A DNA stretch of 64,000 bases. Origin: Nematostella vectensis (Eukaryota; Cnidaria; Anthozoa; Actiniaria; Edwardsiidae). Shown piece by piece: positions 45,648 to 56,600 of this stretch. The DNA is taken from contig NC_064038.1 of assembly GCF_932526225.1 (NCBI RefSeq), forward strand, positions 12,213,070-12,277,069, in the 5' to 3' direction. The translations under genes were made by a program, and so were the position numbers. The first letter of the stretch is position 1; each line of letters opens with the position of its first letter. The notes under the pieces are model-generated. The model ran no database searches, was not told the DNA's origin, and saw nothing but the letters and a program-made list of their open reading frames with translations.

Positions 45648-47012
45648 ACTGAATGCCTTTCCTGCGACAGGGACCTTCTATACAGAAGAGAGAGTTTAGA
45701 AACGTCCAGACAAAGAACTAACGTCCTAACTCTGATACTGTGGCGCGAAGCCGACTGAGTGAATGCTGTTAGAAAGAACTGTATATCTGGGAAGGGCTGT
45801 TTGAAGTGCCAATCAAAATCTTTGATCTGCCATATATTGGCCCAAATGTATCCCTCCTAAACAGGGATGAATCAAGCGTAATTGAAAAATGGCTTCTCTG
45901 TCGTCCTCAATTTTGGCTCATGGTTCATCGGTATTTGGAACTGCATTAAAAATAAAAACGGCGTTTGTCCTTGACCAAAAAATGGCTCTGGTTTAAGCAT
46001 GAAGTTTGTTGCTATTTCATAAACTCTTATTACTTCCTTTCCTAGTACTAACAACAAACAACAACAACAACAACAAAATGACTTAAGGAAACAATTAATA
46101 TAAAATTTCTGAGTTACCGAACCCGGAGTTAGCATTAGCTATTCGAGGCAGGAGGCCTTGTATTCTGAAGAATCCACTAACCGTTCAAGCGCGAAAGACC
46201 TCGTTACAGTCATAACGTAGGCAGAAAGGAATGACTTCCGCTAAATCATTTTGGAATTCTAAAAGACAAATAAAAAGTGCTGCTATTTTTTCATTGTTCA
46301 TAAAGTCATATCTGGTTGCTAGCTGTTGGTCAATCGAGATCGAGCCCTCAAAATTGAATAATTTTCTCCGTTCATCCTAAAAGTGGTGAAAAATCATAAC
46401 GTACAAAAGTCGCATGTACTCGTTTAAGTCCAATTGGTATTCTATAATGCTCAGATATTAGAAATTATAAAACTTTCAAAAACAATGGCTTAACAAAGCT
46501 GAACTAAACTGCATCACGCATCTATCATGGTATGGATCTATCTTACATACCAGAATGGAATGGAGTGCTGAAAAGTGGAATAGTAAATCCAACATTCGAA
46601 GGAATTTACATTGTACCTCTTATACCAGTTATAGCAGTTCTTGAACTTCTATGTTACAAATTGAAAACAATTGAATTAAAACTGCGGCATCCTTAAATAC
46701 CGGTTGCATTTTATCGTAAACTGGTCTCTTTGTCTAAAAACCCTCTACAAGTTTGCCCTTTAAGTCCGGCCGAATTATGGTTTTAGGGCGATTATAATTT
46801 GCACTCCTGCTTTATTCTGAATTTTAGTTAAAGCTTTTTTGAGCCAATTAGAAATGCAATAAGAGACGCTAAACTTAAAATACGTCAATACTTCTAGGTG
46901 ATTAGTTGTAGCCTATTTGAATATACCTAACTTTCCATACTTTTGTTTCTCGTGCTGTGATCATACTTATTCTGAAAGGGTTTTTTCTCCCTCGTCTTAA
47001 ACTTTGCTTTAC

Positions 47013-47366
47013 CCTTTTCGCAGCACGTCCCTTCATATCCTGCCCTGCATTTACAACGCCCGCTGATCGGGGTACCACCATTCTCGCAGGAATTTCTGTT
47101 ACAAGCAATAGTCTCCGAGAGTTGAAAGGGACATTTTCCACCACATTTCTGTGGCTCCGTTACTCGCCTGGTGCGAGTTCGAGTTCCCGAGTTCCCGAGT
47201 TCCCACATTGATGCGAGCAGTCAGAGTAAGCCCCCCAACTAGATACGACGCAGTTCTTAGCTACACAAGGTGGAGGGCTGCGACGTCTTCGCCTACGACT
47301 CCAAAAAAAGGCCTGAGAAACCGGAACTATCACTAGCAGTAAGACTGCAAGAGCTGCGACTCTCAT
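47013..47366 (-). pseudogene. First exon 1B, frameshifted tandem copy
   Basis: Near-identical to 1A and keeps the Cys of PPPCVAKNC, but an extra 8-bp GAGTTCCC unit near 47195 shifts the frame inside TSP1 after CGNSGT. Signal peptide ([20 protein letters not shown]) and donor (AAAAGG before GTAAAG) remain. Either a dead exon or a small assembly or sequencing error in a short direct repeat. Confidence 0.8.
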
Positions 47367-48399
47367 ACTGAATGCCTTTCCTGCGACAGGGACCTTCTAT
47401 ACAGAAGAGAGAGTTTAGAAACGTCCAGACAAAGAACTAACGTCCTAACTCTGATACTGTGGCGCGAAGCCGACTGAGTGAATGCTGTTAGAAAGAACTG
47501 TATATCTGGGAAGGGCTTCTTGTAGTGCGAATCAAAACCTTTGACTGCCATATATTGGCCCAAAGGTATCCCTCCTAAATAGGGGTGAATCAAGCGTAAT
47601 TGAAAAATTGCTTCTCTGTCGTCCTCAATTTTGGCTCATGGTTCATCGGTATTTGGAACTGCATTAAAAATAAAAACGGCGTTTGCCCTTGACCAAAAAA
47701 TGGCTCTGGTTTAAGCATGAAGTTTGTTGCTATTTCATAAACTCTTATTACTTCCTTTCCTAGTACTAACAACAAACAACAACAACAACAACAAAATGAC
47801 TTAAGGAAACAATTAATATAAAATTCCTGAGTAACCGAACCCGGAGTTAGCATTAGCTATTCGAGGCAGGAGGCCTTGTATTCTGAAGAATCCACTAACC
47901 GTTCAAGCGCGAAAGACCTCGTTACAGTCATAACGTAGGCAGAAAGGAATGACTTCCGCTAAATCATATTGGAATTCTAAAAGACAAATAAAAAGTGCTG
48001 CTATTTTTTCATTGTTCATAAAGTCGTATCTGGTTGCTAGCTGTTGGTCAATCGAGATCGAGCCCTCAAAATTGAATAATTTTCTCCGTTCATCCTAAAA
48101 GTGGTGAAAAATCATAACGTACAAAAGTCGCATGTACTCGTTTAAGTCCAATTGGTATTCTATAATGCTCAGATATTAGAAATTATAAAACTTTCAAAAA
48201 CAATGGCTTAACAAAGCTTAACTAAACTGCATCACGCATCTATCATAGTATGGATCTATCTTACATACCAGAATGGAATGGATTGTTGAAAAGTGGAATA
48301 GTAAATCCAACATCCGAAGGAATTTACATTGTACCTCTTATACCAGTTATAGCAGTTCTTGAACTTCTATGTTACAAATTAGAATGGATTTGTAACATT

Positions 48400-49400
48400 T
48401 TGAAAAGTTTTAATTAATAATAAGGCTTTACGCGAGCTTATGAGAAAAGCTCAAGAAGTTGACTTGCTCTAATTTGAAAAAAAACAAAGGTTATCTTGCA
48501 TACTAAACATTCTCATGTTTTGAGAAACTAAACATTAGAACGCAAATCGGGGTAGTACCTTTAAAAAAGGCCCAAATAAGGAGCCTTTACGGGTAGAAAC
48601 CAGTCTTCCTGGACAATGTTCAGATGAAAGCGGAACCAAAGTAGGAAATGAACCGCCCCTTTGTCGTCTACAAATCAATAGTTTTAATTCTTATTTTAAT
48701 TATTATTTTAATTATTTATTCTTAAAAGAACAAATCAAATATAAATACAGCTCTGTTCTGGTTGAATCATGTGTACTACTACGTTTTCTGTCCTGCCGCC
48801 CTTGTTGAGAACACTATTATTTAAAAATTCCTATGAATCTCAATTCTCTTCTGTCGTGGTTTGGCGAGATTTTCGAAGGGCACGGGAAAACTCCCTCGGC
48901 TATAAGTGGTTGGTTCTTATTGAAGGATCGCAAATATTACATTTTAGCATAAAACTTTAACTGCACCCCTTCCCCCTCCCCCTCAACGCATGTTGGAAAT
49001 GCCCCTGTTCTTGAAAAGTGAAAGAACCGTAACTGCACTTCAATAAAATAGAGCCACCAAAAAACCTCACCAGCTAATGGAATATAAACGCCAGCTAAAT
49101 AAACAACAACGGAACACGAAAATGTCTATACTCGATAGAGAGGGCACCGGCTTCAATACTTCGTGTCTGTTGTAAGAAGATAAGGTCTGTTTCAATCCTT
49201 AATTTACACTCAAAGCCTGATTGAATTGGGAATACTTAGCGGGGCTAAGCGGGAGTTCAGGAGATACAGAGTTCAGGAGATACAGAAGTTAATAGTTCAA
49301 AGGTTTGGGGTACACATATACAGTTTCCGTGAACTTTAAATAAGCGTTTTACATAAGCTCGTTTTCGGGCTCGTAGGAGATCAAGTGTTGAGGTCTATTA
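48400..49400. other. Non-coding interval between first exons 1B and 1C
   Basis: AT-rich, with a short C/T-rich tract near 48965 and a doubled CAGGAGATACAGAGTT near 49257. No exon seen. Confidence 0.5.
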
Positions 49401-49408
49401 CTACTTAC

Positions 49409-49760
49409 CGTGCTCACAACACGTCCCAGTAAACCCCGCTCTACATCCACAGCGTCCGGCATGAGGGGTCCCTCCATTCCGACAAGCATTACGATTACAC
49501 GCCTGAGACTCTGAGAAGTGATAGGGGCATCTACCACCAGGGCAAGCCTCGGATACGGTCTTAGTCCTTGTCCGAGTCTGTGTCCCTGCATTCCCGCATT
49601 GATGAGTGCAAGGTCCCCATGAAGACCAAGCGGACACTGCACAGTTACGAGGTGGACACGGAGGAGGACGTCTGCGCCTTCTTCTTCGTCGCCATGATAA
49701 ACAACCAGGGGTCGCGAGTGCTATGACTGTCACAACTGCGAAAAGCTTAACCAGGCGCAT
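49409..49760 (-). CDS. First exon 1C: signal peptide, Arg-rich stretch, TSP1, EGF (intact, diverged)
   Basis: Start taken at the second Met (MRLVKLFAVVTVIALATPGC) because it aligns with exon 1A; an upstream in-frame Met at 49796 would put 12 hydrophilic residues before the signal peptide. Then WRRRRRRRRPPPCPPRNC, TSP1 (AVSAWSSWGPCTHQCGNAGT, CPYHFSESQACNRN) and EGF (CRNGGTPHAGRCGCRAGFTG, TCCEH). Donor GAGCACG before GTAAGTAG, phase 1, fits exon 2. It is the only version with all expected cysteines and an open frame, so it may be the main start of the gene or the start of a separate short gene. Confidence 0.8.
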
Positions 49761-50329
49761 TGTCCTTGTTTCTACTGAGCTTTCTCCCGCGGCCAAATAC
49801 TTTACCTTCAGCGTCCAGTATTTAAAATACAGAACACTGCTGAAAGATAAAGCGAGTAGTAACGCTTCTTGTCTTCTGTGCCTAGCCCGTCTTTTAGGAT
49901 TATCGTTTCGCTTTGGTCTTCACAAGAGAAGAGAAGTGAAATTTGTTTGTTAGCTCAGATTACAGCTCGCACGAAAATGCCGAAATCTGGGAGTTCGTGG
50001 GATGTGTTGTGACAGAACTCTGAAATTGTGCAATGTGTCGAGCTGTTTACGACAATCTGTAGACTCACACTGTCAACTGGTCAATAAATGCAGCTAAATA
50101 CCGGAAGTTCAAGTGAGCCAATTATTCTGTCAAAACTTGCGCTTGCTGTTAGCTTAATCCTTCTTACGTACTCCAGCGCTTTGGCATTCTCTAAAAACCA
50201 ACACACATCCCTAGAAGCAAACTGTGATATTTCCGTGACTTTGCAAGTCAGTAAAGTCCTTGAGCAGAGTCGAGTTTGTTTGCATAATGCTGATGACTTG
50301 GTTGATTAGAATTTATTAGAAAGATTGCG

Positions 50330-50337
50330 TGACGTCA
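50330..50337. promoter_or_regulatory. Palindromic CRE (TGACGTCA) in a divergent promoter region
   Basis: Full CRE/ATF site 92 bp before the ATG of the lipid-transfer-like gene; a second half-like TACGTCAA follows at 50340. The region between 49760 and 50429 separates two divergently transcribed secreted-protein genes. Function is inferred from the motif only. Confidence 0.5.
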
Positions 50338-50428
50338 GCTACGTCAAAGCGAAATTGCCACACTCCATCAGATTTCAAACACACTCGAAGCGCACAGAAC
50401 TCGAAGCGCTCTAAGGCTTGCAGACACC

Positions 50429-50641
50429 ATGCCTTGGTTCTGCACTATCTTGGCCTTAGTGTTCTTTCTACAGACAACGACTCGATATACGCAAGGAGCT
50501 GTTATACAAGAAGAGCCCAAAGCCCCAGTTCGACTCGCGTTTGAGTTTGACACTCCATGCACATATACATACCAAGTTGCTGTCTACACAGCGCGGGGAT
50601 CACAGTCACTTGCAAGCCAAGGGTATGAGTTACACACCACG
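50429..50641 (+). CDS. Exon 1 of the lipid-transfer-like gene
   Basis: 71 codons, signal peptide plus the first strand of the lipid-transfer module. Start chosen as the first ATG giving a signal peptide in the frame that splices correctly. Donor CACCACG before GTAAGT, phase 0. The 7.1-kb intron that follows contains the scaffold gap. Confidence 0.8.
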
Positions 50642-53600
50642 GTAAGTTTTACGGTATTCTTGGCTTTATAGATCCATTTTGCTCAATGCTAGAATATTAC
50701 AGAGTGCGCTTTCTTGGTTATGATGCCTGAAAATAATTCACAAGTAAATCTAAATGCAACACCTTTGATAAGGTGGTGTGTTGATTTCATCACTGTCGCG
50801 ATAAGACCCTCGTCATGCCTGGATTTAGTTATGGGTATACGGGAAAAAGAAATGAACATGCCTCTGCTTTTATGACGGAATGGAGGAGAAATACAAATAG
50901 AATCTGTTAAGTCTGTTGAGATCTGGAGCTTTTTAGTAAAGTGCGCTTAAGCAGAGGTTAAAGCTTGCTGGAACCATTTGAACGCATTGTTGTAGAATTG
51001 TGGATATTTGTAGCACTTTTATTTTGCGATTTTGCTCTTAAGAAATCGCAAATAAAGCAAAATGAGTCTGGTAAAACAACAAAAGACATTGGATGGCCTC
51101 CGTTCTTTGCACTTCGCAGTACCATTTCGTTTGAGTTACGTGGGGTAGGATGCAACGCTTTCTACCGCCCAATATTTGCCTTCATGAGTACTTACAATGG
51201 TTTTTAGGCTATTCAGACGGATTCGTACTCCGACTTGGAAAAATTGCTAAAATTTACCACATTCGTGACGAATTCTATCCAAAAGTGCCACGAATTCTAG
51301 CCAGTAGGACGAAACATTGGGAAGATCATTCATAACATAATATTTTCTAGAAAAAAAGAACATCAAAAGTTTCTAAAAGTACAAATGAAAAGGCTCTTAT
51401 GCCGATATCTATTGAGTTTGTTGAACCTGTTTTACACTCTTTAGAACTTTCGTTGCCCTATTTGCTTTTAACAAGTTGAAATTTAGGATTGGTGCTGGAA
51501 CGAGGAAAGTAGGCAAATTCTATCAATAGTGATATCTCTAACGATCTGATGCGGGGAGACCAATACACTTTTTTTTATAAGAACGTCTCATTTTCAGTTG
51601 AGGCTGGGCCATTCTTTTTTTGGGACATTTTTAGGCTTTTAGAGTATGTAAGAATATAATACCCAATGAATTATTAGGAAGAGAATTACACTAATGTTCA
51701 ATAGCAATAATAAAGTTGCTACTAAGAGAAAAATTGAGTCTGCATTTTAGAACGCATCAGGGCTAAAAAAAGGAAAAATATCTGCTATCTGAGCCTCGGC
51801 ATGTTCTTAACATGTTTTTAAAATTTGGTGAAATCTCAAGCTTGGGGTTCTTATATAAGGTTCTTATAAACAAAANNNNNNNNNNNNNNNNNNNNNNNNN
51901 NNNNNNNNNNNNNNNNNNNNNNNNNNNNNNNNNNNNNNNNNNNNNNNNNNNNNNNNNNNNNNNNNNNNNNNNNNNNNNNNNNNNNNNNNNNNNNNNNNNN
52001 NNNNNNNNNNNNNNNNNNNNNNNNNNNNNNNNNNNNNNNNNNNNNNNNNNNNNNNNNNNNNNNNNNNNNNNNNNNGCGCTTAACCTAATAGATACTTGCA
52101 TTTATGGACTTAATGTAGCTTTAACGATTTTCGCCGATTTTGAAAGAAAGGCGATATTTAAAGTAACGCCTCTTAACAAAATATAAACTTGTATTTACTT
52201 TACCTACGCATCTTATTTTTGTTTTTTTGTTTTTAAACAAATGACGCAAACTAGGTATGAAAAAAATTACACAAATTTTTCACCTACTTTTGTTATTCGT
52301 GTAAATGTTTACTCCTGTATATTTGGTTGACGCACGCATTTTAGGCAAGTAAACACTTCTTACGTTAGATATAAGCTTGATTGAAGCATTCCTAAGTTCT
52401 ACAATTAACTAAGCCTTCGCCTTTTTGTTGTTGTTCAGTGATCAAGTCTAGACGCAATTTGAAGTGAAACATCTTACCAAAAGCTCTCTTCAGATTGTTT
52501 TGAACGTTTTATCCGCAGCCAACTTTCTCCATTTTGTGTTATAAGAGTATTGGGGGCCAAAACAATGCAATGGTTACTGTTTATCATTTACAAAAGCACA
52601 AACGAAAGCAAGCGTAATTTGTTATTTTTTCAGTTTTGGCAAAAAAGGTGGAAATAATTATGTTATGTTTTTCACTTTCTCGTGTATTTTTGTTAACAAG
52701 TTGATATCTATACTGCTTATTTAGCGGACGAAAGCTATTGCCTGATAACCATATCAAAACCGCGAAGAAATATATTAAAAAACGGGCCTGATCTTTGTTT
52801 TAGAACGTAGTCTTTACAAGGTAAACTTAAACATTTTTTTTTTTTTGTAAACATTTTTCGATAAAGCAACTTATCAATCCTGACAAAATGATGTGTAGTA
52901 AATCAAACATTATAGAGCTGTAAGAGGCCTCGAAATATTGAGGGGCGTGAATGCAGAAACATTAAGAAAATATTGGGGACACCTTTCAAGGGCAACCAAC
53001 GACTAAAATATCACAATTGGCCTGAAATGAGTAGTTAAGATACCGTTTTTATTCGTTTGCAGTCATTTTTATACAGTATAAAGCTTTCCTAGATATTTTT
53101 TATCTGTTCGGATTTGCTAGGCGAAATTACAGCCATCCGAAAAATCTAGTTACTCATCCCGAGGCATCCGAAACTCCTAGCGATTCTAAGATCTTTAAGC
53201 GAGATTTCTATGTCTCTTGTATACTTGCTCCCGAAAATACTAGGGTTCCTTTTTTTAAAGCATGTCGGACGTAAAAATCTCACGAAAATGGTGATGGTGG
53301 TAACAAAAGCAACTCCGAAAAATATAGGTGATCCAGCTCTCTTCCCGAGAAACATAGGTGATATAGAAATACAAATTTCGAAAAAAGTAGACATTTCTAG
53401 GCCGACCCCTAAATCCGTAGGTGACCTTGCTTCAGAACAGATATTTGACTGAAAATGGACGTTGGGTGCGTTTGTTCTTCTGGTCCTTTCCTTATAAGTT
53501 TGAAAAATAATAATTCGTTGTAATCAACCTAATATTAAAGTAAAAAATACAATTTGATGATGAAAGAGTGATACCTTTTACCTGGTCTATTTTCAGATAT

Positions 53601-56600
53601 ATTTTTTTCCCATTCTAAAGGAATGTGCTTGGCTTCCAAAACCTGGTAAACACTTCATTTTCATTCGTTAGTAAGTCCATATAAGTTTGCAGAATTAATA
53701 GATTCGGTCGATATTTTCATCTGCTCATATACATATACATTCCCATGTGCGGGCAGTTTTTAAAACTTACAACAAAACGACAGTTTCTTTGTTCGCATAC
53801 ACCTATTTCAATTAATTTACACTATAAGGAAATGGCCGAAAATGAAATAATTTTTTTAATTAAAAATGCGTTTATTCATTACAAGGACCTCGCTACAACC
53901 AGGGAAGTGTATTATTTACACTTTATAATTACTAATAAGTGTAATATTTACACTTTATAATTACTAATAAGTGTAATATTTACACTTTATAATTACTAAT
54001 AAGTGTAATATTTACACTTTATAATTACTAATAAGTGTAATATTTACACTTTATAATTACTAATAAGTGTAATATTTACCATTCCTTGCTGCAACTGAAC
54101 GTTATTAACAGACAAGACTTGTTATTTCTTACCAATTGTGTTTGGCATTCATTATTTTCAATTTCTTATAGTCAACCTTAATTGGAATAGGTGTATAATT
54201 CCTACAATGTGACCTAAAATGTGACCACCCCCGAAAGAACAAAGAGGGATTTTTTTATGACTTTGCAGTATCTACACGGGACGAATATTGTCGGATTTGG
54301 CTACATACCAGAGTGATCTAGCTTATGCTTTTCTAGTTTTGTCTGCAAATAGAAAACGATACTGATAAGCTCTGTGAAAAATTCAAATTTCAATCAAATT
54401 CAGTTCTCTTTTCTGAATTTGATAGCTTATCTGTGCCTATTTTAGCTAGATTGGTATAAGCGAAAGGTTATAAAAGCTTCAACACTGACACCCACGCTCG
54501 CACCCTGGGCTCAACTGCAAAATATATCAACCGTGATACCAAACCGTAGCTGCTACCGTAATTATTGATGCTCTTTTATTTTGTGCCGTCATTTTTTGTA
54601 TACTAGTTGAATATCATCTTATTCACGGCTAGTGATTAGGATCTTAGAGTATTCTGCCATGTTTGCCCCTTCGCGCGATTCACTTTGATCCCTTTATTCT
54701 TTCAGGGCCCTTGCACGTGACCCCTTGCGTCAAAAATAGAGCACTATCATTATTATTAGAATTTGATCCGTTCATTTGTCAAAGAGGTTGATAACATATA
54801 GTATACGCTGAACTGTTAAGGTTGGCGGTACTCAAATCAGCGCCAAGAGGACCTAAAATATATATACCATGGCCGGATTAGCGCTTATCCACGGATAAAT
54901 ATGGTTATCAAGACATTTGATTGGATAACAACCTTATTTATGTCTGGGTCAGCGTTAACCTGCTTTCTAGGAACCCGGCCCTGGTTTTTAGTTCTAGTCA
55001 GAATGTTAAAAACTACATCCAAATTTTATACTTTTTGTGCTGCATCACTGTTACAGGCAAAGAAAAGAAATATTTCCACAAGAAGCTATTTCTCTTAGCG
55101 TTTCTTCCGCATTACAATAAAGAGGCGATACAACAAATGACTTTTTTCTCTCACTTATTTCTGCAACGTCATGAAATTCCTGTAGACAAATAGTACTTTG
55201 GTTCCCGTTATTTACTATTGGGCGCCCAATGCAATTTAGAGGAATAAACCAAAAAATAAACCGAAAATGGCAACGAAATGCACTTTACAAAAAAAAAAAA
55301 TTTGGAGCAGCTATTAAATATTTCAAATATAAATAGGGAATCGGAGAGGAGTTACTCCGAGTTCAGGCTGTCGACATTTGTCTGATAGCCATTTCCTTAG
55401 AAGTCCTTTTCTATTCTGTTCGTCATTTAGAAACTTGACTATTTTTTTTTTCCGAGAAAGCAAATTAACCAATATACCTAATTGTTAGCAGAGCATAAGA
55501 CATTTAGTTATGTCATGTAGTAATGCCATGTCAATGAGCCATAAATCATCAGTAATATTAGACTTGCTATTTGAGATGGCTTCTGCTATGCGATGGCTTC
55601 TGCTTGCTTTGGATTGGTTGGGGAGGAGAAGCAATTTGGGTTTGCCTTAGATTGATTATCTGACTCTTTGTTTAGTAAAAATTTGCTTATTTCGTTACAC
55701 AATAAAAAGAGCGGGACATTGTCGTTTTAAATCCAAATCTTAGCAAGATTTTGAGAAACGGATTTTACAACTTTTGTTTGTCATTTTACAGCTTCAACGC
55801 TGCGCTTGCATTTGCATCATCAGAAAGATTGATACCTAGTCTAATGTTTCACGACCTACAGGAGCTCGAATCCTAAGCATTCATTAAAGTTAATCACATT
55901 TCAACCATGGATGTTTTTATGAGACTTAGGCGCCATTTGTAATATCCAGGAAACAATGGCTGCTCTGCCCGATGCATTGCCTTTTACTTGTGTTCAAACG
56001 AGAGAGGCGGTGCTGGCTGATGTTGACACTGTTTTTCAAGAAGTGATACATGCCTCTGCGCATAAACATGCGATCGGATGTTTATTTTGCTGAAGCGGGG
56101 TCTCTAGTATTAACCTCGAGACAGACGGGCCATGACGTTGACGCACTGGCTTCTCGCGTCAAGGGATGATTTATTGCGTATCTGTTTCTTTAGCTTGTAA
56201 ATAAAAATTTAAAAGTTTCGCAATTTTTCATTTTACCTCATGCCAGAATTACCCTAACATATAATCGATTATCAACGAGTAATTTTTGTTTTGTGCTCGT
56301 TTGATTTTAATGACGATGTAGTTTTGGGGGTTTCGCACAAAGAACTTTGAGTTTAAGAACCTTGGTCAAGAGATGGTAACAGCCACTGTCTCTTTTGTCT
56401 GCAAAATTTTCAATGTGGATTGCGTTGTATTTGTCTTTATGGACGATTTAGACGATTTAGCACACACTTTTGAACTATCTGCACGAAACACGCTGCAATT
56501 TCCACAGAGAGTGATCCAATCAAAAGGAATTGCGATATTTGATGGAGAATTCAGTTTGACAAAAGCAAAGCAAAAAACGTTGTCAGTGCAAATGGCGATT

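Larger units (their letters stand above)
44970..48380. repeat. 1.7-kb tandem duplication containing first exons 1A and 1B
   Basis: 44970-46665 and 46672-48380 are near identical (for example AACTGCGGCATCC at 44978 and 46680; the ATGs at 45647 and 47366). Differences include an 8-bp insertion and a 9-bp insertion in copy B and scattered substitutions. The duplication covers the end of intron 1, the first exon and about 1 kb of upstream sequence, so it duplicates the promoter as well. Confidence 0.93.

Noticed and set aside
50088-50309. 73-codon plus-strand frame with a hydrophobic stretch
   Set aside because: Looks like a signal peptide, but it precedes the real start by 300 bp, ends in a stop and has no splice donor that would link it to exon 2.
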